Positions 1 to 6,041 of a DNA stretch of 6,041 nt are shown piece by piece. Within the stretch, counting starts at the first letter, position 1; every line of letters begins with the position of its first letter. Origin of the DNA: an uncultured bacterium (lineage in GTDB: Bacteria > Methylomirabilota > Methylomirabilia > Rokubacteriales > CSP1-6). Below the pieces are notes generated by a model, which saw only the letters and a list, made by a program, of their open reading frames with translations, ran no database searches and was not told the origin of the DNA. The translations under genes and the position numbers were made by a program. The stretch lies in contig CAMLFJ010000226.1 in the NCBI GenBank assembly GCA_946479205.1, positions 1-6,041 of the forward strand. The letters run 5' to 3'.

Positions 1-92
1 AACTGCGCGGAGGTCCCTGGAGTTCCCTGACGGACCGCGTCGCGGCTACTTCGCCCGACAGGGCATCGCGTCGGCAATGCTATGCTCTAGCC

Positions 93-1034
93 GTGGCCGA
101 CCTCGTCAACGAATTCTCCTGGTCGCGCACCCGCGACAACGCCTTCCAGGAGTGCCGCCGGCGCTACTACTACCAGTACTACGGCGCGTGGGGCGGCTGG
201 AGCGCCGACGCCGACCCGGCCGTCCGCCGTCTCTACATGCTCAAGCAGCTCGCCACCCGCCAGATGTGGGCGGGCCGCCTCGTCCACGAGGCGATCGAGC
301 GCTCCCTGCTGGCCCTGCGCGACGGCCACGCCCTGAGCGAGGCCTCCCTCATCGAGGACACGGTGCGCCAGATGCGCGAGGAGTGGAAGGGCTCGCGCGC
401 CGGGGTGTACCGGCAGGCCCCGAAGCGGCCCTCGCTGTTCGAGCACGAGTACGCCGTGACCATCCGTGACAGCGAGTGGCAGGCCCTGCGAGATCACGTG
501 GTGCGCTGCCTGCGGAACTTCCACCGCCTGCCCGTCCTGGCCGACATCAAGGGCACCCCGACCGAGCGCTGGGTCTTCATCGAGGACATCGGCTCCTTCC
601 CCTTCGAGGGTACGCGCGTGTTCAGCGCTCCCGACTTCGGCTACTGGAGCCATGCCGATCGGCTGCAGCTCCTGGACTGGAAGACTGGCGGCGGCGGCGA
701 GGGCGCCGGCCTGCAGCTCGGCGGCTACGCGCTCTACGCCCTCGACGTGCTGGGCGTGGACCTGGGGCGCGTGGACCTGCTGGAGGTCAACCTTCGCGAG
801 GGCAAGGTGACCACGCACCCGTGGGACACGGCGAGCCTGGAGCGGGTCCGCGAGCACATCCGGCTCTCGGTCCGCTCCATGAAGGCCTACCTCAAGGATC
901 CCGAGCGCAATCTCGCCGAGGAGTCGGGCTTCGAGAAGACCGAGGAGCTGCGCATCTGCCGCTGGTGCAATTTCCGGGCGGTGTGTCGTCCCGAGCTGGC
1001 TCCCTTCGCCGCCCCCCAGGAGGCCGCCACCTGA
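93..1034 (+). CDS. Stand-alone PD-(D/E)XK nuclease, Cas4/RecB-like, with probable 4Fe-4S cluster
   Basis: This 313-residue protein has the hallmarks of the RecB/Cas4 branch of PD-(D/E)XK nucleases. An N-terminal FSWSR segment leads to Cys21 in an Arg/Tyr-rich stretch. Next come G61-R-L-V-H65-E (the family's metal-ligand His), P180-D181 (motif II), D195-W-K197-T-G (motif III) and Q208-xxx-Y212 (motif IV). Three more cysteines lie at the C-terminus, C289-x2-C292-x5-C298. With Cys21 they match the split 4Fe-4S cluster of Cas4 and AddB. Known members are metal-dependent DNA exo- or endonucleases, so a role in cytoplasmic DNA repair or processing is inferred. There is no helicase domain and no cas gene nearby. 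The GTG at 93 is the only good start: the FSWSR motif begins at residue 8, and no ATG or GTG lies in frame in the preceding 92 bases. No clear Shine-Dalgarno is visible. The stop overlaps the next gene. The fold is confident; the exact role is open. Confidence 0.88.
   Translation: MADLVNEFSWSRTRDNAFQECRRRYYYQYYGAWGGWSADADPAVRRLYMLKQLATRQMWAGRLVHEAIERSLLALRDGHALSEASLIEDTVRQMREEWKGSRAGVYRQAPKRPSLFEHEYAVTIRDSEWQALRDHVVRCLRNFHRLPVLADIKGTPTERWVFIEDIGSFPFEGTRVFSAPDFGYWSHADRLQLLDWKTGGGGEGAGLQLGGYALYALDVLGVDLGRVDLLEVNLREGKVTTHPWDTASLERVREHIRLSVRSMKAYLKDPERNLAEESGFEKTEELRICRWCNFRAVCRPELAPFAAPQEAAT
1018..1023 (+). promoter_or_regulatory. Consensus Shine-Dalgarno (AGGAGG) for the HAD gene
   Basis: A perfect AGGAGG lies inside the last codons of the nuclease gene, seven bases before the CTG at 1031. 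This is optimal spacing for that codon. It is too far (22 bases) from the next possible start, GTG at 1046, so it fixes the likely start of the HAD gene. Confidence 0.7.
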
Positions 1035-1729
1035 AAGCCCTCCTGGTGGATCTCGACGACACCCTGCTCGACTACTCGGGGGGCGTCGACGAGTGCTGGC
1101 TCCACGCCTGCGAGGCGCTCGCCGGCCCGGCCGGCATCGACCCGCCCGGCCTCGTGGCCGCGATCGTGGAGACGCGGCGCTGGTTCTGGAGCGACCCGGG
1201 CCGCCACCGCACCGAGCGGACCGACATGCTGCGCGCCTGGACCCGGATCACCGCCCACGCGCTCGGCCGCCTGGACCGCTCCGACGAGGCGCTGGCCGCG
1301 GGCATCGCGGCGGACTTCGCCGACCGCCGCTGGGAGCGCATGACGCTGTTCCCCGGCGTCACCGCCGCGCTCGAGACCCTGCGCGCCCGCGGGATCCCGC
1401 TCGCCATGGTCACCAATGGGGACGCCGGCCATCAGCGGCGCAAGATCGACCGCCACGATCTGGAGCGCTTCTTCGACGTGATCGTGGTGGAAGGGGAGAT
1501 GGGGGTCGGCAAGCCGGAGGAGGTCGTCTACCGCTACGCCCTCTCCAAGCTCGGGGTGAAGGCGCAGGACGCCTGGATGGTTGGCGACAACCTGGAATGG
1601 GACGTGCTCGCGCCCCAGCGCCTGGGCCTCCGAGGGGTCTGGGTGGACGCGCCGGGCCAGGGGCTGCCCAAGTCCTGCTCGGTGGCGCCGCACCGCATCA
1701 TCCGCGCCTTTCCGGAGCTGCTCGAATAG
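1031..1729 (+). CDS. HAD-superfamily hydrolase (subfamily IA, COG1011-like phosphatase)
   Basis: The protein is 232 residues long if it starts at CTG 1031. All four HAD motifs are intact: D7-L-D9-D-T (Asp7 nucleophile, Asp9 acid/base), T128 in VTNGD, K161 in GKPE, and G-D186-N-xxx-D191 for Mg2+. Residues about 15-105 are a helix-rich C1 cap, and the C-terminal HRIIRAFPELLE resembles the usual COG1011 end. Such enzymes are cytoplasmic Mg2+-dependent phosphatases acting on small phosphometabolites (nucleotides, sugar phosphates); the substrate cannot be told here. The start is unusual. CTG overlaps the nuclease stop as CTGA and has AGGAGG seven bases upstream. GTG 1046 would remove the first beta strand before the nucleophile. 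GTG 983 would add a 16-residue Arg/Gly/Pro-rich tail. The CTGA overlap implies co-transcription and coupled translation with the nuclease. The family call is firm; the start is moderately so. Confidence 0.88.
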   Translation: MKALLVDLDDTLLDYSGGVDECWLHACEALAGPAGIDPPGLVAAIVETRRWFWSDPGRHRTERTDMLRAWTRITAHALGRLDRSDEALAAGIAADFADRRWERMTLFPGVTAALETLRARGIPLAMVTNGDAGHQRRKIDRHDLERFFDVIVVEGEMGVGKPEEVVYRYALSKLGVKAQDAWMVGDNLEWDVLAPQRLGLRGVWVDAPGQGLPKSCSVAPHRIIRAFPELLE

Positions 1730-1782
1730 CTTGGGTGGAAAATTCCGGTGTGCAACACTGTGATTCCACATGGATTTTGATT

Positions 1783-1788
1783 GGAGGG
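1783..1788 (+). promoter_or_regulatory. Shine-Dalgarno (GGAGGG) for the lipoprotein gene
   Basis: GGAGGG ends eight bases before ATG 1797. This selects that ATG over the in-frame ATG at 1770, which has no such site and would put an acidic stretch before the signal peptide. The 67-base gap before the gene (1730-1796) is less GC-rich than its surroundings and is the likeliest place for a promoter, but I see no convincing -35/-10 pair. Confidence 0.65.
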
Positions 1789-1796
1789 ACTCACCA

Positions 1797-2390
1797 ATGC
1801 GCCACCGGACCTTCCTGCCGCTGATTCTGGGTGCTGTCATCCTCTTCACCGGCTGCGCCGCCACTACCCGCGAGTGGGAAGTCTGGCGGGCCCACCCGAC
1901 GCACTACGCCACGACCAACCACCTGGCGTTCTCGATGAGGAACATGGTGGGCGCCGCGCCCCAGGTCACGCCCGAGATGATGGACCAGGCCAAGGGCGAG
2001 GGCTGGTGGGGGCGGAACACCCCGCTCGTCACCCCGCGGGCCAACGTCGCCGGGAAGTGGGAAGGGACCTGGAGCGGTTACGGCATGTCCCGGACGCTGC
2101 GGGGCGGCGTGGCCAAGGCGATGCTGACGCTCGACGGCGGTAGCGGCCAGGGCCGCCTCGTGCTCATGGACGCCCGCCTGGCCGAGGGAGTCCCGCTGTC
2201 GCTCCGCGAGAACTCGTCATTCGGCGCGCCCATCGAGCTGTCCGTGTCCGAGACCGACATGTGGGTCAACGGGACCGAGCCGGGCAGCCGGGCGTTCGCG
2301 GCCACGTTCACGCTGCAGGGGGACCGACTCGTCGGCCAGTTCCTGTACACCAGCTCGCCGGTGCGGATCGAGCTGACGAGGATGCCCTGA
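1797..2390 (+). CDS. Small lipoprotein of unknown function
   Basis: The 197-residue product begins with a lipoprotein signal peptide: Arg2, His3 and Arg4, a hydrophobic core (FLPLILGAVILF), then T18-G19-C20. Phe at -3 is a slightly unusual lipobox. Ala at +2 contains no inner-membrane retention signal, so the outer membrane is the likely destination. Residues about 25-45 are rich in aromatics and histidine (EVWRAHP, then HLAFSMRN). From about residue 82 there are alternating beta-strand-like segments starting at GKWEGTWSGYG, which suggests a small beta-barrel or beta-sandwich domain. I do not recognise a named family and see no catalytic motif. It lies downstream of the HAD gene on the same strand but has its own strong ribosome site and a gap before it, so it may be transcribed separately. 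It ends nine bases from the convergent M16 gene. The CDS and lipidation are well supported; the function is unknown. Confidence 0.82.
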   Translation: MRHRTFLPLILGAVILFTGCAATTREWEVWRAHPTHYATTNHLAFSMRNMVGAAPQVTPEMMDQAKGEGWWGRNTPLVTPRANVAGKWEGTWSGYGMSRTLRGGVAKAMLTLDGGSGQGRLVLMDARLAEGVPLSLRENSSFGAPIELSVSETDMWVNGTEPGSRAFAATFTLQGDRLVGQFLYTSSPVRIELTRMP

Positions 2391-2407
2391 CGTACCGCCT
2401 CAGGGCG
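2383..2407. terminator. Inverted repeat at convergent gene ends, candidate bidirectional terminator
   Basis: GCCCTGA (2384-2390) and TCAGGGC (2400-2406) form a perfect 7-bp stem around a nine-base loop. A possible G-U pair (2383/2407) can be added when read on the plus strand. The repeat contains the TGA stops of both convergent genes. There is no T-tract on either side, so it is not a classical intrinsic terminator. It could still end or stabilise both transcripts, or it could arise by chance from facing stop codons. Confidence 0.35.
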
Positions 2408-3698
2408 CGGTGGGCTGGACGATGACGGTACGCACGACGGCCAGGTAGCGCTGGGCCACGCGCTGCACGTCGGCGGCGGTGACCGCGCGCACCGCCGCCG
2501 CGTAGCGATCCAGGAACTCGTAGCCCACCCCGGATTCCTCGTAGGCCGCCAGGTACCACGCCTGGCGGGCGTTCGTGCGCCGGTCCATCGCGAGGTTGCC
2601 CAGCACGTAGGCCTTCGCCACCCGCAGCTCCTCCGCCGACACCCGCTCGCGCTGCACCCGCTCGAGCTGTGCCCGGAGCGCCGCCTCGGCGCGGGCCACG
2701 TTCTCCGGCGCGGTGCCGAGCTGGGCCACGAAGTAGCTGGTGTCCACGCGCGCCGGGTACTGGGCCGCCGTCGTGTAGGCGAGGCCCTGCTTGTCCCGTA
2801 GCTCCGAGAAGAACCGTCCCGCCATCCCGCCGCCCAGCACGTTCGCCAGCACCTTGACCGCCGGGTAGTCCGCGTCGGTGATCGACGGGGCCAGCGCGCC
2901 CATGAGGATCTGCGCCTGCGCGCCGGGCACGACGCGTACCTCGCGCCACGGCGCCGCGACGGGGGGCCGCGACGGGGCCGTGGTCGGCGCGGCCCCAGCG
3001 GGCATCGGCCCGAAGAGCCGGGTGGCCTGCGCCATCACCTCCGCGGTCTTCACGCGGCCGCTCACCGCCAGCACGAGGCCGCCCGGCACGTAGTGCCGCT
3101 TGTAGTGGGCGAGGAGCGCGTCGCGGTCGAGCCGCTCGAGGCTGTCCTTGAGCCCGAGCGGATCCCAGGCGTAGGGGTGCCGGCCGAAGACGCGCGCGCC
3201 GAGGGTGTCGAGGGCCACGTCGTAGGGCTTGTCGCCGCGATTGCGCACCTGGCGCAGGAGGAAGTCGCGCACCGCCACCACCACGCCGTCCTTCATGGTG
3301 GGCCGCAGGGCCACGTCGGCCACCAGCTCCAGGATCTCCACCCAGTGGCGCGCCAGCGCGGTGGCCGCGATCTCCGAGTAGTCCACGTCGCCGGTGGCCT
3401 CGATGCTGCCGCCCATCGCGTCGGCCGCCTCGACGATCTGGCCGCCGTCGCGCGTGGTGGTGCCGCGCACGATCATGAGCTGGACCAGGTTGGAGATGCC
3501 CGCGTTCTCCGCGGTCTCCCAGCGCGTGCCCATGCGGACCATCAGGGAGACTCCGACCACCGGGGCGGTGGGATTCTCGCGGACCAGCACGGTGACCCCG
3601 TTGGGGAGGCGCGCGCGGCTGACCGCGGGGCTCTGGCCCCACGCGGGCGGCGCGAGCAGCACGATGAGGCCGGCGAGCAGGAGCGCGCGCCGGCGCAT
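2400..3698 (-). CDS. M16-family peptidase-like subunit, zinc motif lost (non-catalytic partner)
   Basis: The protein is 432 residues, normal for a one-half M16B subunit. It starts with a Sec signal peptide (MRRR, hydrophobic core, AWG-Q cleavage near residue 21), so it is probably periplasmic. The N-terminal M16 domain opens with LPNGVTVLVREN and carries a GT at the usual place, but the HxxEH zinc motif is N70-L-V-Q-L74, so it cannot bind zinc in the usual way. The C-terminal domain keeps R301-DKQGLA-Y308. This Arg/Tyr pair has the seven-residue spacing known for substrate binding in M16 enzymes. A Pro/Ala-rich linker (about residues 245-260) joins the halves. ATG 3698 shares its A with the upstream stop (TGATG), and a weak GGGA lies seven bases before it. 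In known heterodimeric M16 proteases (mitochondrial MPP, Sphingomonas pairs) the non-zinc subunit helps hold substrate, and the same role is inferred here. Confidence 0.9.
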   Translation of the reverse strand: MRRRALLLAGLIVLLAPPAWGQSPAVSRARLPNGVTVLVRENPTAPVVGVSLMVRMGTRWETAENAGISNLVQLMIVRGTTTRDGGQIVEAADAMGGSIEATGDVDYSEIAATALARHWVEILELVADVALRPTMKDGVVVAVRDFLLRQVRNRGDKPYDVALDTLGARVFGRHPYAWDPLGLKDSLERLDRDALLAHYKRHYVPGGLVLAVSGRVKTAEVMAQATRLFGPMPAGAAPTTAPSRPPVAAPWREVRVVPGAQAQILMGALAPSITDADYPAVKVLANVLGGGMAGRFFSELRDKQGLAYTTAAQYPARVDTSYFVAQLGTAPENVARAEAALRAQLERVQRERVSAEELRVAKAYVLGNLAMDRRTNARQAWYLAAYEESGVGYEFLDRYAAAVRAVTAADVQRVAQRYLAVVRTVIVQPTAP

Positions 3699-5062
3699 CA
3701 GCGGGTCCCGGGCTTCGGCACGAAGGCCAGCCGCGCGTAGTCGATGCGCGAGAGATACCGGCGGGCCGCGTCGCGGATCTGCTCGCGGGTGATGCGCCGG
3801 AGCCGGTCCACGTAGCGCAGCTCGGCGTCGAGGGTCCAGGTGGTCTCGGCGAGCCCGTAGGCGTAGGCGAGGCCCTCGGAGGTCTCGGTGTCGAAGGCGT
3901 GCTGCGCCTCGAACTTGGTGACCGCGAGGCGCCGCTCGTCCTCGGTGGGCCCGCTCTCCTGGATCCGCGCGATCTCCTCGAGGATGATGGCCTCGACCCG
4001 CTCGAGATCCTTGGCCTCGAGCTCGGCCCGCAGGCTCACGATGCCGCCCCCCATGAGTGCCGAATAGCTCATGGTCACGGTGGAGACCAGCCGCTCCCGA
4101 TCGCGCAGCCGCTGGGCCAGGCGCGAGCTCTCGGTGCCCGCGAGGATCGTGGTGAGGAGATCCACCGCGTCGCCCGCGGCGTCGTCGGAGCGCGGGGCCT
4201 GCCAGCCGAGGGCCAGGTGGGCCTGCTGCTCGTCGCGCTCCACCGTCTTGCGCACCCCGCCGGTGAGCGGGGCCGGCGCGGGCGCCGGAGTCCCCTTGTA
4301 GGCGGTGGCCGGCATGCGCCCGAACGTGCGCTCCACGATGCCGCGCACCGCGACCGGATCCACCGGCCCCGCCACCACCAGCGTCATGTTCTCCGGCACG
4401 TAGTAGCGGCGGTTGAAGGCGCGCAACCGCTCCTGGGTGGCCGCCTGCATCGTCTCGCGGGTGCCCAGCACCGGCCGCCCGTAGGGATTGCCCGCGAAGA
4501 CCAGGCCGTAGAGCTGGCGCACGATCGCCGAGCGCGGGTTGTCCTGCTCGATGCGCGCCTCCTCGAAGATGACCTCGCGCTCGCGGCCGACCTCGTCGGG
4601 GACGAAGGTCGAGCGGAAGGCCATGTCGGCGAGGAGCTCGATGCCCGAGGCGGTGGCGTCCCTCGGCAGCACGAGGTAGAACGAGGTGTAGTCGAACGAG
4701 GTCACCGCGTTCGAGCGACCGCCCACGCCTTCCACCGTCCGGTCCACGTAGCCGGGTCCGAAGCGGTCGGTGCCCTTGAAGAGCATGTGCTCCTGGAAGT
4801 GGGCGTAGCCGAGCTGGTCCGGGGTTTCGTACCGCACCCCGACGCCCACGAAGAGGTAGAGCGCCACGATGTCGGAGGCGCGGTGGTCCTGCACGATGAG
4901 CCGCAGGCCGTTGCGCAGCACCTGGCGCGCGGGCGGGGGCAGCTCGGCCTGGGCGGCGTCCGGGGCGGGTGACGCGGAGCGCGCGCCGGAGCCGGCGCAG
5001 GCGGAGACGAGCAGGGCCACGGCCAGCCACGGCACCGCGCGCCGCGAGACGGATCGGATCAC
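3698..5062 (-). CDS. M16-family zinc peptidase, lipoprotein (catalytic subunit)
   Basis: The protein is 454 residues from a GTG start. A lipoprotein signal peptide (Arg3, Arg7, Arg8; LAVALLVSA-C22) predicts anchoring in the envelope, with Ala at +2 favouring the outer membrane. The M16 zinc site is complete: H88-F-Q-E91-H92, with the third ligand most likely E168 in VIFEEAR, 75 residues after H92. The N-domain also has the usual SNAVTSFDYTSFY segment. A PAPAPAP linker precedes the C-domain (GGVRKTVERDEQQAHLALGW). There the Arg/Tyr substrate pair is incomplete: R320 is kept but Tyr is replaced by S327 (RDRERLVS). The enzyme is expected to cleave peptides or unfolded proteins together with the downstream subunit. 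GTG 5062 overlaps the oxidoreductase stop as GTGA. No clear Shine-Dalgarno is seen, so translation probably depends on coupling. No alternative start keeps the signal peptide. Confidence 0.92.
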   Translation of the reverse strand: MIRSVSRRAVPWLAVALLVSACAGSGARSASPAPDAAQAELPPPARQVLRNGLRLIVQDHRASDIVALYLFVGVGVRYETPDQLGYAHFQEHMLFKGTDRFGPGYVDRTVEGVGGRSNAVTSFDYTSFYLVLPRDATASGIELLADMAFRSTFVPDEVGREREVIFEEARIEQDNPRSAIVRQLYGLVFAGNPYGRPVLGTRETMQAATQERLRAFNRRYYVPENMTLVVAGPVDPVAVRGIVERTFGRMPATAYKGTPAPAPAPLTGGVRKTVERDEQQAHLALGWQAPRSDDAAGDAVDLLTTILAGTESSRLAQRLRDRERLVSTVTMSYSALMGGGIVSLRAELEAKDLERVEAIILEEIARIQESGPTEDERRLAVTKFEAQHAFDTETSEGLAYAYGLAETTWTLDAELRYVDRLRRITREQIRDAARRYLSRIDYARLAFVPKPGTR

Positions 5063-6041
5063 GGACGCGATTCTACTACGCCGGCGTCCGCGACGGGTCG
5101 GGGGACCGCGCCCGGCTCGGGCGCGAAGGTTCGGATCAGATGGTCGGTCCGGCTCGGGTGCACCGAGAGCTGCGTCTCCACCAGGGACGCGGGCACCCGC
5201 GCGCGGATGGCGAGCGCGCAGAGCTGGATCAGCTCCTCCGCGGCGGGTGAGACCATCTGCGCGCCGACGAGCCGCTGCGAGTCCTGGTCGAAGATGAGCT
5301 TGAAGTAGCCCGCGTCCTCGCCGGTGGTCACGCTGAAGCTGCTGCCCTTCGCGTCGTGGCGGGCCACCGCGGCGTGAATGCCGTGGGCGGGCGCCTCCCC
5401 GTAGGCCATGCCGACGAGGCCGACGGGGGGGGTGGTGGAGAGCACCTGGGGGATCACCGCCTCGTCGGCCCGCTCGGTGTCGCCCCGCAGGGCGTTGATC
5501 GCCGCGATGTGCCCCTCGTGGGCGGCCACCGTGCTGAGCTGGCGATTGCCCGCCGCGTCGCCCGCCGCGTAGATGTGCGGGACCGAGGTGACGAGGTGCG
5601 CGCTCGTGCGCAGGCCGAGCCGGCCCATCTCGAGGCCGATGCGCGCGGCTCCGATGGTCCGAGGGTGGAAGCGGCGCCCGGCCGCGGCGCACACCTGGCG
5701 GCTCGTCATCTCGTTGGCCATCCCCGCGCTGTAGAAGGCAATGCGCACGCCGTCGGCGGCCCGGGCGAGGCCGGTGACGTCGGTCTGGAGCCGGAACGTC
5801 ACCCCGCGCTCCTCCATGCGCTTGCGGAGGTTCCGGGCCACATCCGCGTCGAGGCCGGGGAGGATCTCCGCGTCGCGCGCGAGCACGGTGACGCGGGTGC
5901 CGAAGTCGTTGAAGGCCCCCGCCAGCTCGAGCGCCACCGGCCCCGCCCCGACGAAGGTGAGCGAGGGCGGGAACTCGGGGAGGAAGAGGAGCTGGTCGGA
6001 GGTGATGAGCAGCTCGCGGCCCGGCACCCCGGGGATGACCG
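5059..6041 (-). CDS. Pyridine nucleotide-disulfide oxidoreductase, class I, partial (N-terminus outside window)
   Basis: The frame is open to the window edge (VIPGVPGRELLITSDQ is visible upstream of the first internal GTG, 6027), so the gene is cut at its 5' end. The N-terminal FAD domain and any CxxxxC redox motif lie outside the window. Present are the NAD(P)H-binding G-A-G-P-V-A-L-E (5949-5926), the FAD-contacting TSVPHIYAAGD (Asp at 5559-5557) and the dimerisation domain with STTPPVGLVG and GYFKLIFD. This matches the dihydrolipoamide dehydrogenase / SthA / mercuric reductase group. After the second strand the usual acidic residue of NAD enzymes is replaced (VTVLARDAE), which hints at NADPH use. 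The C-terminal His-Glu dyad region reads HPSRTD (5160-5143), with Asp in place of Glu. These are cytoplasmic flavoenzymes; the substrate is not identifiable. The stop overlaps the M16 gene start by four bases, making this the upstream gene of a coupled operon. Confidence 0.88.
   Translation of the reverse strand, partial: VIPGVPGRELLITSDQLLFLPEFPPSLTFVGAGPVALELAGAFNDFGTRVTVLARDAEILPGLDADVARNLRKRMEERGVTFRLQTDVTGLARAADGVRIAFYSAGMANEMTSRQVCAAAGRRFHPRTIGAARIGLEMGRLGLRTSAHLVTSVPHIYAAGDAAGNRQLSTVAAHEGHIAAINALRGDTERADEAVIPQVLSTTPPVGLVGMAYGEAPAHGIHAAVARHDAKGSSFSVTTGEDAGYFKLIFDQDSQRLVGAQMVSPAAEELIQLCALAIRARVPASLVETQLSVHPSRTDHLIRTFAPEPGAVPRPVADAGVVESRP

Noticed and set aside
58..86. Possible promoter before the nuclease gene (TATGCT at 81-86, GACA at 57-60)
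   Set aside because: The -10 match is only 4/6, the -35-like element is at the wrong spacing (20 bases), and the resulting leader would be nearly absent. Not supportable.
87..857. Long open frame antisense to the nuclease gene
   Set aside because: A shadow of high-GC codon bias: low-complexity composition, no motif, and it opposes a gene with a full catalytic signature.
93..1034. Calling the nuclease a CRISPR Cas4
   Set aside because: No repeat array or other cas gene is in the window, and the signature is shared by many stand-alone RecB-family nucleases.
1731..1759. TTGGGT with a weak -10-like AACACT before the lipoprotein gene
   Set aside because: The spacing is acceptable, but the -10 matches only 3/6 and the -35 is poor. 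A promoter may exist in this gap, but these hexamers do not show it.
1748..1770. Short inverted repeats GTGT-GCA-ACAC and TGTG-ATTC-CACA in the gap before the lipoprotein gene
   Set aside because: Arms of four bases are expected by chance; there is no second copy and no known operator match.
3899..4972. 357-codon plus-strand frame antisense to the catalytic M16 gene
   Set aside because: Composition is Leu/Gly/His/Arg-rich shadow sequence with no recognisable domain, and it lies wholly inside a well-supported M16 gene.
2400..5030. A single 876-codon minus-strand frame that could be read as a fusion or frameshifted M16 gene
   Set aside because: Only its C-terminal 432 residues are real. The upstream part is out-of-frame shadow of the catalytic subunit, and the TGATG junction plus a fresh signal peptide show two separate proteins.

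Overview
The window is very GC-rich (about 70% by eye) and densely coded. It has bacterial Shine-Dalgarno sites, Sec and lipoprotein signal peptides, and start/stop overlaps within operons. Two predicted lipoproteins and a predicted periplasmic peptidase suggest a Gram-negative chromosome, probably a high-GC environmental lineage (Methylomirabilota/Rokubacteria, Deltaproteobacteria and Acidobacteria are all possible). The sequence alone does not settle the taxon. I see no mobile element, CRISPR array, tRNA or rRNA.

Layout. Plus strand: (1) a stand-alone PD-(D/E)XK nuclease of the Cas4/RecB type with a four-cysteine Fe-S signature (93-1034); (2) a HAD-superfamily phosphatase (1031-1729), joined to it by a CTGA overlap and apparently starting at CTG behind a consensus AGGAGG; (3) after a 67-base gap, a small lipoprotein of unknown function (1797-2390). 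Minus strand, convergent with these and read from the right edge: (4) the C-terminal part of a class I pyridine nucleotide-disulfide oxidoreductase (runs off the window, ends 5059); (5) an M16 zinc peptidase lipoprotein (5062-3698); (6) a second M16-family protein without the zinc motif (3698-2400). These three genes overlap by 4 bases (GTGA) and 1 base (TGATG), so they look like one translationally coupled operon.

How the genes work together. The two M16 proteins look like a heterodimeric periplasmic protease. The first keeps the HxxEH zinc site but has lost the Tyr of the C-terminal Arg/Tyr substrate-binding pair. The second has lost HxxEH but keeps the Arg/Tyr pair. The flavoprotein is co-transcribed by position, but a functional link to proteolysis is not evident. 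The two convergent units meet across nine bases, inside a perfect 7-bp inverted repeat that contains both stop codons and may be a compact shared terminator.

Nothing here is clearly a new defence or mobile system. The points most worth a second look are the complementary M16 pair, the CTG start, the Cas4-like nuclease away from any CRISPR locus, the His-Asp variant of the oxidoreductase and the uncharacterised lipoprotein.
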